Shown here: positions 1 to 8,379 of the stretch, piece by piece
Numbering within the stretch: position 1 is the stretch's first letter
How the letters are laid out: each line of letters opens with the position of its first letter
From: Hyphomicrobiales bacterium
GTDB lineage: Bacteria > Pseudomonadota > Alphaproteobacteria > Rhizobiales > Xanthobacteraceae
Length of the DNA stretch: 64,000 nt
Direction of reading: 5' to 3'
NCBI GenBank assembly: GCA_021732215.1
Contig: JAKFVL010000026.1
Coordinates: 1-64,000, forward strand
Notes under the pieces: model-generated
What the model was told of the DNA's origin: nothing
Database searches by the model: none
The model's input: the letters and a program-made list of their open reading frames with translations, nothing else
Translations under genes and position numbers: made by a program

Positions 1-18
1 CCCCGACGCTCCGCGTCG

Positions 19-75
19 ACCCTCCCCACCCGAAAGGGCGTTTACGCCCGTCTTCGACGGGCTATGGGGGGAGGG
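19..75. repeat. Palindromic intergenic repeat at the window edge
   Basis: A CT-rich arm (CCCTCCCC) near the start pairs with a GGGGGGAGGG arm just before the alpha-E gene, with a second inner inverted repeat around the GACGGGC sequence. It looks like one of the dispersed palindromes found elsewhere in the window. It may be cut by the window edge. Confidence 0.5.
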
Positions 76-84
76 AAAAGTAAG

Positions 85-1029
85 ATGCTCTCCCGGACCG
101 CCGAAAACCTGTACTGGCTGGCGCGCTATGTGGAGCGCGCCGAATACCTCGCGCGCACCATCGAGGCGACGTTGCGCGTCACCGCGCTGCCCGACGCCTA
201 CGCGGGCAAGACCAACGAATGGGAATCGGCGCTGCTCACCGCAGGCATCAGCGATGCGTTCTTCACGCTGCACGACGAGGCCAACGAACGCACCGTCGTC
301 GAGTTCATCGCTTTCTCCGAAGAGAACCCCTCCTCGATCAAGAACTGCATCGAGATCGCACGGCTGAATTCGCGCTCGGTGCGCACCGCGCTTACCAGCG
401 AAATGTGGGACACCATCAACGGCGCCTGGATCGAGCTGCACCAGACCTGGAACCACGGCACCCGTTCGCGCGAGGACCTCAGTAATTTCCTGCGCTTCGT
501 GCAGGAGACTTCGCTGCGCTTCGACGGTTCGGCCTACCGGACCATGCTGCGCAACGACGCCTACTGGTTCTCGCGGCTCGGACTGCATCTGGAGCGCGCC
601 GACAACACCGCGCGCATTCTCGACGTGAAGTATCACGTGCTGTTGCCGGAGGAAGAACACGTCGGCGGCCCGCTCGACTACTATCAGTGGACCTCGATCC
701 TGCGCTCGGTCTCGGCGCAGACCGCGTATCACTGGGTCTATCGCGAGACGCTGAAGCCGTGGCTGATCGCGGACCTGCTCATTCTCAACAACTCGCTGCC
801 GCGCTCGCTGGCGAGCTGCTACGACAACCTCGTCCGCAACCTCGACCAGATCGGCGTCGCCTACAGCCGCCAGGGACCGGCGCAGCGCCACGCGCGCGGC
901 ATCCGCAACCGGCTCGAGCACGCCAACATGGACGACCTGTTCCAGCGCGGCCTGCACGAATTCATCCAGGAATTCATCGGCGACAATTCGAGGCTCGGCG
1001 ACATCATCGCCAAGCAGTATCTGATATAA
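85..1029 (+). CDS. Alpha-E domain protein (DUF403) of an Anbu-type operon
   Basis: A 314-residue helical protein of the alpha-E (DUF403, COG2307) family. The N-terminus MLSRTAENLYWLARYVERAE is typical of the family. The start at 85 is preferred to the in-frame ATG at 64 because it gives this canonical N-terminus and is preceded by the purine-rich GGGGGGAGGG. Its biochemical role is unknown; members are encoded beside an ATP-grasp protein, a transglutaminase and the Anbu peptidase, and the last two follow here (32-nt gap to the next gene). The ATP-grasp partner would be expected just upstream, outside the window. Confidence 0.9.
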   Translation: MLSRTAENLYWLARYVERAEYLARTIEATLRVTALPDAYAGKTNEWESALLTAGISDAFFTLHDEANERTVVEFIAFSEENPSSIKNCIEIARLNSRSVRTALTSEMWDTINGAWIELHQTWNHGTRSREDLSNFLRFVQETSLRFDGSAYRTMLRNDAYWFSRLGLHLERADNTARILDVKYHVLLPEEEHVGGPLDYYQWTSILRSVSAQTAYHWVYRETLKPWLIADLLILNNSLPRSLASCYDNLVRNLDQIGVAYSRQGPAQRHARGIRNRLEHANMDDLFQRGLHEFIQEFIGDNSRLGDIIAKQYLI

Positions 1030-1060
1030 CGGCTCTGAATTCGGATCTGGTCCGCTGCAC

Positions 1061-1885
1061 ATGCGCCTGCGAATTGCCCACTCCACGACCTACGTCTACG
1101 AACCCGCGGCGAGCGGCGTGATCCAGATTCTGCGGATGACGCCGGGCAGCCACGACGGGCAATACGTCGCCAACTGGCAGATCGACGTGTCCAGCGACAC
1201 GCGCCTCGACATGCAGCTCGATGCCTTCGGCAACATCACCCATGTGTTGACGCTGGGCCAGATCGAGGAACTCACCATCCGGGTCGAGGGGCTGGTCGAA
1301 ACCCACAACACCGGCGGTATTCTCAAAGGCGCCGACGAGCGTTTCCCGCCGAGCCTGTTCCTGCGCCCGACCGATCTCACTCACGTCAATCCGGAGATGT
1401 CGGCATTCGCGCGCAGCCTGCACGGCGAATCCGACGGCGACACGCTCGGGTTTCTGCACGCGCTGCTGGTGCAGCTCAACGAACACATGACCTTCGACAT
1501 CGATCCCACCAACACCGGGACATCCGCAAAGGAAGCCTTCGCGCTCAAGCGCGGCGTCTGCCAGGACTACGCCCATATCTTCATTGCCTGCGCGCGCAGC
1601 GCCGGCGTACCGGCGCGATTCGTGTCGGGACATTTCCTGCGCACCGATGGCGAGACCGATCAGGAAGCCGGCCACGCTTGGGCGGAGGCGTTTGTCCCGA
1701 AACTCGGCTGGGTCGGTTTCGATGCGACCAACGGCATCTGCACCACCGACGCCCATGCTCGCGTCGCCATCGGCCTCGATTATCTAGGTGCTGCGCCGAT
1801 CCGTGGCACGCGCTATGGCGGCGGCAAGGAAACCCTGTCGGTCGCGGTCAAGGTCGATCAGGCCGGGCGGCAGAGCCAGTCGTAG
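1061..1885 (+). CDS. Transglutaminase-like cysteine protease family protein
   Basis: A 274-residue protein of the bacterial transglutaminase-like family (COG1305) with its N-terminal beta domain at about residues 1-85. The papain-like triad is visible: Cys167 in RGVCQDYAH, His205 in AGHAWAEA and Asp221 in GFDATNG. It follows the alpha-E gene by 31 nt and probably shares its transcript. In Anbu-type operons this enzyme is thought to cleave or form amide bonds on an unknown peptide substrate; that role is inferred from family context and not from this sequence. Confidence 0.92.
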   Translation: MRLRIAHSTTYVYEPAASGVIQILRMTPGSHDGQYVANWQIDVSSDTRLDMQLDAFGNITHVLTLGQIEELTIRVEGLVETHNTGGILKGADERFPPSLFLRPTDLTHVNPEMSAFARSLHGESDGDTLGFLHALLVQLNEHMTFDIDPTNTGTSAKEAFALKRGVCQDYAHIFIACARSAGVPARFVSGHFLRTDGETDQEAGHAWAEAFVPKLGWVGFDATNGICTTDAHARVAIGLDYLGAAPIRGTRYGGGKETLSVAVKVDQAGRQSQS

Positions 1886-1902
1886 CCACATAAAAAGGGA
1901 TG

Positions 1903-2015
1903 TCGTCCCCGCGCAGGCGGGGACCCATACGCCGTGTCCTGAAATGCGGCTTAAAGAGATCGCCTCCCGCACAGACAGACGGAGTGCATGGGTCCCTGCT
2001 TTCGCAGGGACGACA
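1903..2015. repeat. Dispersed palindrome between transglutaminase and anbu
   Basis: The arms GTCGTCCCCGCGCAGGCGGG and CCCTGCTTTCGCAGGGACGAC form a long imperfect inverted repeat that fills most of the gap. The type is common between genes in this bacterial family. It may place a hairpin inside the operon's messenger RNA. Confidence 0.7.
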
Positions 2016-2093
2016 AATACGTTGCCTACCCTTTCGGTTGCCGCGCCTGCCCGCACCGCGTAAAAGGCTGCGTCAGACGGCCGGGGATCGGAA

Positions 2094-2840
2094 ATGACCT
2101 ATTGCTGCGGAATTCTGGTGCGCGACGGCCTTGTGATGATCGCCGACACCAGGACCAATGCGGGCCTCGACAACATTTCCACGTTCCGCAAGCTGCACGT
2201 GTTCTCGAAGCCCGCCCAGTATGTTTTGTCGATCGCGACGGCGGGCAATCTCGCCGTCAGCCAGTCGGTGATCTCGACGCTGACCGAGGGGCTGGAGAAT
2301 CACGACACCGGCGAGATCGAGACGCTGATGAATGCGCCGACCATGTTTCAGGCGGCGCAGCGTATCGGCCGCGCCATCCGCGCCGTCAATGCGGTCGAAG
2401 GCCCGGCGCTGAAGGCGGAGGAAATCAACTACGACGTCTCGATGCTGTTCGGCGGCCAGATCAAGGGCGGCAAGATGCGGCTGTTCATGATCTATTCGGC
2501 AGGCAACTTCATCGAGTGCACGATCGACACCCCTTATCTTCAGATCGGCGAGCACAAATACGGCAAGCCGGTGCTGGACCGCGCCATTTCCTTCGATGTC
2601 GATCTCTACGATGCGCTCAAGGTCAGCCTCGTCTCGATGGATTCGACGATGCGCTCGAATCTCGGCGTCGGAATGCCGCTCGACGTGCTGATCGTGCGCC
2701 GTGACGCCGACGAAGCCGAGCTGAATTATCGCATCGAGGCGGGCGAACCGTATTTTCACGATCTGCGCTCGCGCTGGTCGGCGGCGTTGCGCGCGGCGCA
2801 CCAGAACATTCCGCGCCCGCCTTATGCGACCCAGAAGTAA
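2094..2840 (+). CDS. anbu: Anbu-type proteasome-like peptidase
   Basis: A 248-residue Ntn-hydrolase of the proteasome-type COG3484 / Anbu family. The protein begins Met-Thr-Tyr-Cys; removal of Met exposes Thr1. In mature numbering Asp17 (in IADTRTN) and Lys32 (in TFRKL) fall near the proteasome positions Asp17 and Lys33. Anbu proteins form self-assembled rings, but substrates are not established. The neighbouring alpha-E and transglutaminase genes are the usual partners. The start is fixed by the need for Thr at position 2. Confidence 0.93.
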   Translation: MTYCCGILVRDGLVMIADTRTNAGLDNISTFRKLHVFSKPAQYVLSIATAGNLAVSQSVISTLTEGLENHDTGEIETLMNAPTMFQAAQRIGRAIRAVNAVEGPALKAEEINYDVSMLFGGQIKGGKMRLFMIYSAGNFIECTIDTPYLQIGEHKYGKPVLDRAISFDVDLYDALKVSLVSMDSTMRSNLGVGMPLDVLIVRRDADEAELNYRIEAGEPYFHDLRSRWSAALRAAHQNIPRPPYATQK

Positions 2841-2904
2841 TCGGGCGACGCAAGATCAACCGTCAAAAAATCGGAACCTGAGGAAACGGCTGAGGACATA
2901 AACG

Positions 2905-3654
2905 ATGGCACAGAAAAAGATCGCGCTCGTCACCGGAGCGGGCACGGGTATCGGACGCGCAGCGTCGCTCGGGCTGATGAAGAACGGCTTTGATGTGGTT
3001 CTCACCGGCCGCCGCAAGGACAAGCTGGAAGAAACCGCGAAGATGGGGCCGTCCGGCATGAGCCTCGTCGTCGTCTCCGACATGACCGATCCGAAATCGA
3101 TCGACGCGCTGTTCGCCAGGGCCAAAGAAGCCTACGGCCGCCTCGACGTGCTGTTCAACAATGCCGGCGTCGGCACGCCGCCGGTGCCGCTCGAAGAACT
3201 CACCCGCGAGCAGTGGCAGGCGACCGTCGACACCAACTTGACCGCACCGTTTCTTTGCACGCAGCATGCCTTTCGCATCATGAAGGGCCAGGACCCGCAG
3301 GGCGGCCGCATCATCAACAACGGCTCGATCTCGGCCTACGCGCCGCGGCCATTCTCTTCGCCCTACACCTCGACCAAGCACGGCGTCTCGGGCCTGACCC
3401 GCGCCACGGCACTCGACGGCCGCGCCTACAACATCGCCTGCGGCCAGATCGACGTCGGCAACGCCGCGACCGAGATGACCGAGCGCATGGTCGGCGGCAT
3501 CTTGCAGCCGCGCGGCGACAAGATGGTCGAGCCGCGCATGGACGTGCAGAACGTCGCCGACGCCATCGTGTTCATGGCGACCCGCCCGCTCGACGCCAAC
3601 GCGCTGTTCCTCAACATCATGGCGACGCAGATGCCGTTCGTGGGACGGGGTTAA
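2905..3654 (+). CDS. SDR family oxidoreductase
   Basis: A 249-residue classical short-chain dehydrogenase/reductase. The cofactor motif TGAGTGIG is at residues 10-17, NNAGVG at 85-90, and the catalytic Ser141, Tyr154 and Lys158 (YTSTK) are present. Arg36-Arg37 after the second strand (TGRRKD) suggests NADP(H) preference. The substrate cannot be told from sequence. It lies 64 nt after anbu on the same strand, so it could be read from the same transcript, but there is no functional link known. Confidence 0.9.
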   Translation: MAQKKIALVTGAGTGIGRAASLGLMKNGFDVVLTGRRKDKLEETAKMGPSGMSLVVVSDMTDPKSIDALFARAKEAYGRLDVLFNNAGVGTPPVPLEELTREQWQATVDTNLTAPFLCTQHAFRIMKGQDPQGGRIINNGSISAYAPRPFSSPYTSTKHGVSGLTRATALDGRAYNIACGQIDVGNAATEMTERMVGGILQPRGDKMVEPRMDVQNVADAIVFMATRPLDANALFLNIMATQMPFVGRG

Positions 3655-3690
3655 ATCATAGCGTCTCACTTACCGTCGTTTGCGCAGCTC

Positions 3691-3771
3691 GTAGCCCGGA
3701 TGAAGTGAAACGAAATCCGGGGAAAGGCTCGTATGAAAATCCCGGATTGCGCTACGCTTCATCCGGGCTAC
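3691..3771. repeat. Dispersed palindrome (GTAGCCCGGATGAAG type)
   Basis: The arms TAGCCCGGATGAAGTG and GCTTCATCCGGGCTA, with internal ATCCGGG / CCCGGAT, form an inverted repeat of about 80 bp between the convergent SDR and GNAT genes. It could serve as a bidirectional transcription barrier, though there is no T-tract. Confidence 0.75.
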
Positions 3772-3798
3772 GCTCTCTCCGTGAACGGCGCTGGCACC

Positions 3799-4380
3799 TC
3801 ACCGCGCTTTCCGCAGCATCGGCACCATCGTCGGCGACGAGCCGGACTGAATTTCACCCAGCGGCTCGAAGCCGTGACGGCGATAAAGCGAGATGTTTCG
3901 CGGGTTTGAGGATTCGAGATAGGCGGGAATGCCCTCGCGATCGGCGCGTGCGACCGCATGCGCCATCAGCGCGTCGCCTATTCCCTTGCCCTGATGCAGC
4001 GGATCGACGCCGATCAGCGGCAGATACCAATGCGGTTCGTGCGGATGGTACTTCCCCATCTCCGCAAACAGCGCGTAGGCATTCTCGCGCTGCTGCGGCT
4101 GGAGCGTAGTCTCCATAAGCTCGATCATGACTGCCGTATCGGGCTCGGCGCCGGGCGGCAGCCAGAGCGCCACGCCGGAATAATCATCCGTGCAATATGC
4201 GCTGCCAGCCGCGAAGGCTCTGCCGCCGAACGCGCGCGTGAGCTTCGGCATCAGTTCGAGATATTGCCGCTGGCCCGGCCAGGTCCAGCGCGTCATCGGG
4301 TCCGAGGCAAATGCGAGCACAACAGTGTCGATCGCTGCGTCTTCATCAGCCTTCATTGTTCTGACGGTCGGTTTACCCAT
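3799..4380 (-). CDS. GNAT family N-acetyltransferase
   Basis: A 193-residue acetyltransferase. The acetyl-CoA loop is visible in VDPLHQGKGIGDALMAHAVARA, followed by YLESSNPRNISLYRRHGFE, the typical C-terminal half of a GNAT domain. The start at 4380 (MGKPTVRTMK) is chosen because a GGAGA sequence lies 5-9 nt upstream; the 63 codons open upstream have no family character. The acceptor substrate is unknown. Transcribed against the SDR gene. Confidence 0.88.
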   Translation of the reverse strand: MGKPTVRTMKADEDAAIDTVVLAFASDPMTRWTWPGQRQYLELMPKLTRAFGGRAFAAGSAYCTDDYSGVALWLPPGAEPDTAVMIELMETTLQPQQRENAYALFAEMGKYHPHEPHWYLPLIGVDPLHQGKGIGDALMAHAVARADREGIPAYLESSNPRNISLYRRHGFEPLGEIQSGSSPTMVPMLRKAR

Positions 4381-4526
4381 ACGATCTCCATTTGGCTGCG
4401 AAAGACATAGAGAGAACGTCATGGAACAGCAACGTCGCGGCTGACAGATTGAGTCAGCAGCCACGTGCGACTCTTTGCATCGGCACGATCGTGCATGCGG
4501 CGCACAGACGCAGGTAATCCGCTGTC

Positions 4527-4943
4527 TTACTTCGGCATCGCGGACCGATGGAAGTGCACGATCTTCCACTCGGCCCCGCGCTTCGCGATAACGAACGAGA
4601 CGCGCCCGCTGTTGCTGAACGGCACTCCGTCGCGCACGCCGGTCACGGTGTCGAGGCCGGCGACGACGACAGACGTGTCGGACAGGATCATCGTCTCATA
4701 TGAGGCGAGCGAGGCACCCCTCGGCCGATTGCTCAACAGCGCGTCCTCGAAATACCTTCGAATTCCGTCTGTGACAGTCACGACAGCCTTGCTGCCTGTG
4801 CCGACGAAAATCGCGTCGTCCGAATAGAGCCGCACGATGGCATCGACATCGGACGCCGAGAATGCCCTGGACCATTGTTCGAGGATCAGCGCCGCTTCCC
4901 GCAACGCTTCCTCCTCCGCCGTCCCGGCTCCAAAGCCGCGCAT
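4527..4943 (-). CDS. SnoaL/NTF2-like protein (SgcJ/EcaC type)
   Basis: A 138-residue protein with the cone-shaped SnoaL/NTF2 fold pattern: LILEQWSRAFSASDVDAIVRLYSDDAIFVG at the N-terminus and a C-terminal strand ending WKIVHFHRSAMP. This pattern matches the SgcJ/EcaC group, which includes small-ligand binding proteins and isomerases. No reaction can be assigned. No signal peptide. It stands alone, divergent from the transporter gene downstream. Confidence 0.8.
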   Translation of the reverse strand: MRGFGAGTAEEEALREAALILEQWSRAFSASDVDAIVRLYSDDAIFVGTGSKAVVTVTDGIRRYFEDALLSNRPRGASLASYETMILSDTSVVVAGLDTVTGVRDGVPFSNSGRVSFVIAKRGAEWKIVHFHRSAMPK

Positions 4944-5051
4944 TCCATTCGCTCCTGCCCGATCGATCTCCAGTGCTCATCCTACCAGCCGAATAGCGGC
5001 GTTGCGAACGTTTCTCCCCTGCTGCACAATCGCCACAGGGCTCGGGGTCAC

Positions 5052-6302
5052 ATGCCACAACTGCAATCTCTGTTCGGCATCGTTGCGCTGCTCGCGATCG
5101 CGTGGGCGATCGGCGAGAACCACCGCGCGGTCAACGCCAGGCAGACACTGGTCGCGCTCGCCGTGACCATCGCCACAGCACTCGTGCTGCTAAAAATTCC
5201 ATACGCTGCCCGGATTTTCGCAGCGATCAACGACGCCATCGGCGTGATTGCCGCCGCGACGCGCGCCGGCACGTCGTTCGTATTCGGGTATCTCGGCGGC
5301 GGCACGCTCCCGTTTGATGTGAAAACGCCGGGTGCCGATTTCGTGCTGGCGTTTCAGGCGCTGCCGCTGGTGCTGGTGATGAGCGTGCTGACCACGCTGC
5401 TGTTTTACTGGCGCATCCTGCCGCCGATCGTGCGCGGCACGTCCTGGCTGCTCGAACGCACGCTCGGCATCGGCGGCGCGGTCGGCCTCTCCACCGCCGC
5501 GAACATTTTTCTCGGCATGGTCGAAGCCCCGCTGTTCATCCGGCCATACCTCGCGAAACTGACGCGCAGCGAACTGTTTCTGGTGATGACCGGCGGCATG
5601 GCGGGAATCGCGGGCACTGTGCTCGTGCTTTACGCGACGCTGGTCGCGCCGATCATCCCCGATGCCGGCGCTCATTTCGTCATCGCATCCGTGCTTGGCG
5701 CGCCCGCCGCCATTCTGATCAGCCGCATTATGGTGCCGGAGACCGGGCAGCGCACCACGTCGGGTCTGCTCGATGACTCCATTCCATCCGCGTCAAGCAC
5801 CATGGACGCCATCGTCAAGGGCACCGTCGCCGGGCTTGAGCTGCTGTTCAACATCGTCGCGCTCATTCTGGTGCTGGTGGCACTGGTCTATCTGGTCAAT
5901 GCCATGCTCGGCCTGCTGCCCGCCATCAACGGCGAAGCGATCTCGCTTCAGCGCATGCTGGGTTACGTGATGGCGCCGGTGTGCTGGCTTATGGGCTTGC
6001 CGTGGGATCAGGCGCTCGCGGGCGGTCGGCTGATGGGCATCAAGACCGTGCTCAACGAACTGATTGCATACGTGGAGTTCTCAAAACTCGCGCCGAACGC
6101 GCTCGATCCGCGCTCGCGTCTCATCATGCTCTATGCGATGTGCGGCTTCGCCAACTTCGGCAGCCTCGGCATCATGATTGGTGGCCTCAGCGTGATGGCG
6201 CCGGAACGCCGCGACGAGATCGCATCGCTCGGATTGAAGTCGATCGTGTCAGGCACGCTGGCGACGTGCCTGATGGGCGCGATCGTGGGCGTGATGACGT
6301 GA
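5052..6302 (+). CDS. NupC-type concentrative nucleoside transporter
   Basis: A 416-residue inner-membrane protein with 8-10 hydrophobic segments. The central sequence STAANIFLGMVEAPLFIRPY and the following MTGGMAGIAGTVLVLYA match the gate and core of the concentrative nucleoside transporter family, which imports nucleosides with protons or sodium. The start at 5052 (MPQLQSLFGIVALL) gives a normal first transmembrane helix; the 59 open codons upstream overlap the divergent neighbour and look non-coding. Confidence 0.9.
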   Translation: MPQLQSLFGIVALLAIAWAIGENHRAVNARQTLVALAVTIATALVLLKIPYAARIFAAINDAIGVIAAATRAGTSFVFGYLGGGTLPFDVKTPGADFVLAFQALPLVLVMSVLTTLLFYWRILPPIVRGTSWLLERTLGIGGAVGLSTAANIFLGMVEAPLFIRPYLAKLTRSELFLVMTGGMAGIAGTVLVLYATLVAPIIPDAGAHFVIASVLGAPAAILISRIMVPETGQRTTSGLLDDSIPSASSTMDAIVKGTVAGLELLFNIVALILVLVALVYLVNAMLGLLPAINGEAISLQRMLGYVMAPVCWLMGLPWDQALAGGRLMGIKTVLNELIAYVEFSKLAPNALDPRSRLIMLYAMCGFANFGSLGIMIGGLSVMAPERRDEIASLGLKSIVSGTLATCLMGAIVGVMT

Positions 6303-6305
6303 TGG

Positions 6306-6385
6306 CGTCGTTGCGAGGAGCGCAAGCGACGAAGCAATCCATACCGCGGTCGAGACTGGATTGCTTCGCTTCGCTCGCAATGACG
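6306..6385. repeat. Dispersed palindrome (CATTGCGAGCGAAGCGAAGC type)
   Basis: The arms CGTTGCGAGGAGCGCAAGCG...GAAGCAATCC and GGATTGCTTCGCTTCGCTCG...AATGACG pair over about 35 bp each. Close relatives lie at about 8046-8175 and 25116-25190, so this is a dispersed family. Confidence 0.85.
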
Positions 6386-6410
6386 TCTGAAAAATCTCCA
6401 GATCCGAAGG

Positions 6411-6753
6411 CTAGATCAGCGCTACAGTCACCTTCGTCCCCGCCTTCACGCTCTTCAGCGCTTTCACGTCACCGAGCGCCTTGGCGAAAATGTTGACCGG
6501 GCTCGCGAGGCGGATTTGCGGGGCCATTCGGCCAGTACGCGATCTCGCCGGCGGTGACGACATCGCGTGCATCCTTCTCGCGCGCCACGCGAACGGGAAT
6601 GTTGAAATAGACCTCGTCGCCCCAGGTATTCACTGAACACGTCAGCACCGATGCCTGCGAGGGCAGCGCCGCGAGGATCGCTTTCGCGGTCGGCGTGTCG
6701 AGCAGTTCGGCGTCGAGTGTGAGCGCGCCGAAGTCGAAGCGAATCTTCGCCAT
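6411..6753 (-). pseudogene. Cyclophilin-like family protein, frameshifted
   Basis: Translation from 6753 gives MAKIRFDFGALTLDAELLDT and continues through TCSVNTWGDEVYFNIPV and EIAYWPNGP, typical of the short cyclophilin-like family (about 115-120 residues). After WPNGP the frame is lost. Removing one base from the CCCC run (6520-6523 on the plus strand is GGGG) restores QIRLASPVNIFAKALGDVKA and a stop at 6411. The total length is 3n+1, so a single-base insertion explains it. It is either a recent inactivating mutation or a sequencing error in a homopolymer. Followed across the gap by a dispersed GGTACC palindrome. Confidence 0.8.
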
Positions 6754-6767
6754 GGGATTCTTGCCTC

Positions 6768-6814
6768 GCATGATCCTTATCGGAAAACCGGTACCCGCTT
6801 TTCCGGGATCATGC
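6768..6814. repeat. 45-bp GGTACC palindrome, copy 1
   Basis: GCATGATCC at one end and GGATCATGC at the other, with CGGAAAACCGGTACC in the middle. The same element recurs at 18030-18059, 38376-38420 and 40240-40284. Here it lies between the cupin stop and the start of the cyclophilin-like gene. Confidence 0.85.
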
Positions 6815-6817
6815 GAC

Positions 6818-7417
6818 TTAAATTTCCACCGTCTCGAAGTCGGCCGGCAGGATGATCTCCAGCAGTTCGCAGTCGTCCGAATAGTCGTTGATGACGTGTT
6901 TGATCTTCGGCGGCTGCGTCCACGACGAGCCCTGGCGCATGGTGATTTCGTCGTGGTCGCCGAGTTTGGTCTTCACCCAGCCCTTCAGGACGTAGACCAT
7001 CTGAAACTGCGTGTCGTGATAGTGCAGCTTGGAGACCACCTTCGGATCGCACGGCTCGGTGAAGCGCAGCACATGCGCACGCACCATGCCGTTGGTCGCG
7101 TCCACCATGCCAAGATCGCGATACTGCGCGTAAGTCCGCAGGCCGGATTCGAAATCGGCGTTGTTGTAATGGCTGACGGCGACGCGCTGCGGCCTGGCGG
7201 CTTTCTTCGCGATTGGAGCCGCCACGGCCAGCGGCTTGCGCGAACCGATCTTGCGGCGGGCGTTGCTCTTGGTGGATTTCGCAATCGCCTTCTTCGCGGT
7301 GGATTTCTTCGCCGACCGCTTGGCGGCGGATGTCTTCACCGCAGGCTTTGGTGTGGTGGTGCGTGATTTGGCAGCGCGTTTCGTCTTTAGGCTTTTTTTG
7401 GTGCGAGCTTTGGCCAT
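6818..7417 (-). CDS. Cupin protein with histone-like Lys/Ala-rich N-terminal tail
   Basis: A 199-residue protein. Residues 1 to about 78 are almost only Lys, Ala, Arg, Ser and Thr with repeated AAKK/AKKS patterns, like the tail of histone H1 or bacterial HctB/AlgP-like proteins. Residues 85-199 form a single cupin barrel with metal-binding-type histidines in SKLHYHDTQFQMVYVLKG. The tail probably binds nucleic acid or a polyanion; the cupin may bind a small ligand or metal. Start at 7417 begins MAKARTKKSLK. No signal peptide. No operon partner is obvious except the frameshifted gene downstream. Confidence 0.85.
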   Translation of the reverse strand: MAKARTKKSLKTKRAAKSRTTTPKPAVKTSAAKRSAKKSTAKKAIAKSTKSNARRKIGSRKPLAVAAPIAKKAARPQRVAVSHYNNADFESGLRTYAQYRDLGMVDATNGMVRAHVLRFTEPCDPKVVSKLHYHDTQFQMVYVLKGWVKTKLGDHDEITMRQGSSWTQPPKIKHVINDYSDDCELLEIILPADFETVEI

Positions 7418-7504
7418 GAATCGCTCCCTGTCGTTATTGGCGCATTGAAGCGCGCAGCAGCGACAGGTTAGCGACAGCTCACGCGCGCGACAACTGCACC
7501 AGGC

Positions 7505-7828
7505 TCAATGCAGCCGGAACACCCCGTCCACCGCGCGCAGTTCCGCAGGCTTGATCAGCCGCGAATGCGCCACCGTCACGCCGACCAGCGGGCCTTCGAG
7601 CTTTTCCTGCCAGAAGGCAAGGAAGTCCTGCAGCGCGGGGAATTTCGGGAAAAGATCGTAGTTCTGCCAGACGTAGCTTTGCAGCAGCCAGTGCCGGTCG
7701 GGCCGGCGGTAGAGGATTTCCGCGGTGGTCAGGCCGTAGCCGCCAAGCTGCTTGCGGAAATCGTCGGAGTAGGCGGTTCGAGACGCAGGACGCGCAATGC
7801 TCGTTGTCGACACCATGTCATTCTCCAT
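7505..7828 (-). CDS. usg: Usg family protein
   Basis: A 107-residue protein with the family core TTAEILYRRPDRHWLLQSYV followed by WQNYDLFPKFPALQDFLAFW, which is the recognisable signature of the Usg family (COG5425), first noted upstream of trp genes in Caulobacter. The function is not known. In this window no trp genes are adjacent. The start could be the Met at residue 5 (MVSTTS) in place of residue 1; upstream bases do not decide. Confidence 0.88.
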   Translation of the reverse strand: MENDMVSTTSIARPASRTAYSDDFRKQLGGYGLTTAEILYRRPDRHWLLQSYVWQNYDLFPKFPALQDFLAFWQEKLEGPLVGVTVAHSRLIKPAELRAVDGVFRLH

Positions 7829-8045
7829 GGTGGCGCGCGGGTCGCTTCAAAAGGCAGCAGCCAAGCGCGCTCACCCAGTTTGGAGCGTGTTGCCGCCGCG
7901 AATTCCACGTCGCGTGGACGACACGCTTGGATGAAACCTGACGCAGTACGTGTAGGCATCTCAAGCCTAAAAGTTGAATAAAGTGTTGATATTCATGGCG
8001 TTAGCAGCATGGCCCCGCCAGTGCTAACAATACCGAGTTCGGGCT

Positions 8046-8175
8046 GGATTGTGGCGTCGCCATAGGCGAGCGGAGCGACGCCGTTCTTCGAACGACTACG
8101 CCTCGCGATGACGACGGTTGCCGGGCCGTCATTGCGAGCGAAGCGAAGCAATCCATGGCGCAAGGGATTGCTTTG
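8046..8175. repeat. Composite dispersed palindrome upstream of groESL
   Basis: Contains GCGTCGCCATAGGCGAGCGG / ACGCCTCGCGATGACG and then CGTCATTGCGAGCGAAGCGA, the latter shared with the elements at 6306 and 25116. Most of the 7829-8260 gap is this repeat; I see no gene in it. Confidence 0.75.
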
Positions 8176-8266
8176 GACGGCCCTTACCCGCCCCAACAGC
8201 GTTAACGATCCCCGCCAAGAATCTGGCAGTCGCCGGCTCGGATTGCCAAAAAGTTTGCTACAGAGC

Positions 8267-8293
8267 CTTGCTCATCCGCACCGATAGGCCTAT
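8267..8293 (+). promoter_or_regulatory. Probable RpoH-type heat-shock promoter of groESL
   Basis: CTTG at 8267-8270 and CCTAT at 8289-8293 are separated by 18 bases. This matches the alphaproteobacterial sigma-32 pattern CTTG-N17/18-CyTAT. It is placed just before the CIRCE operator and about 87 bases before groES. Confidence 0.55.
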
Positions 8294-8311
8294 GTCCGGT
8301 GCACGTCAGCG

Positions 8312-8338
8312 GTAGCACTCGCAGACCCTGACTGCCAA
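8312..8338 (+). promoter_or_regulatory. CIRCE operator (HrcA binding site)
   Basis: GTAGCACTC, exactly nine spacer bases, then GACTGCCAA. Compared with TTAGCACTC-N9-GAGTGCTAA the left arm matches 8 of 9 and the right arm 7 of 9. The position, 42 bases before groES, is that of HrcA-repressed groE operons. Confidence 0.8.
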
Positions 8339-8379
8339 TTCGAAAAACTCAAACCTTATCAATACACTAGGAGGACTGC

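Noticed and set aside
1004-1756. 250-codon minus-strand frame over the transglutaminase
   Set aside because: Antisense shadow typical of GC-rich DNA; the plus-strand gene has catalytic motifs.
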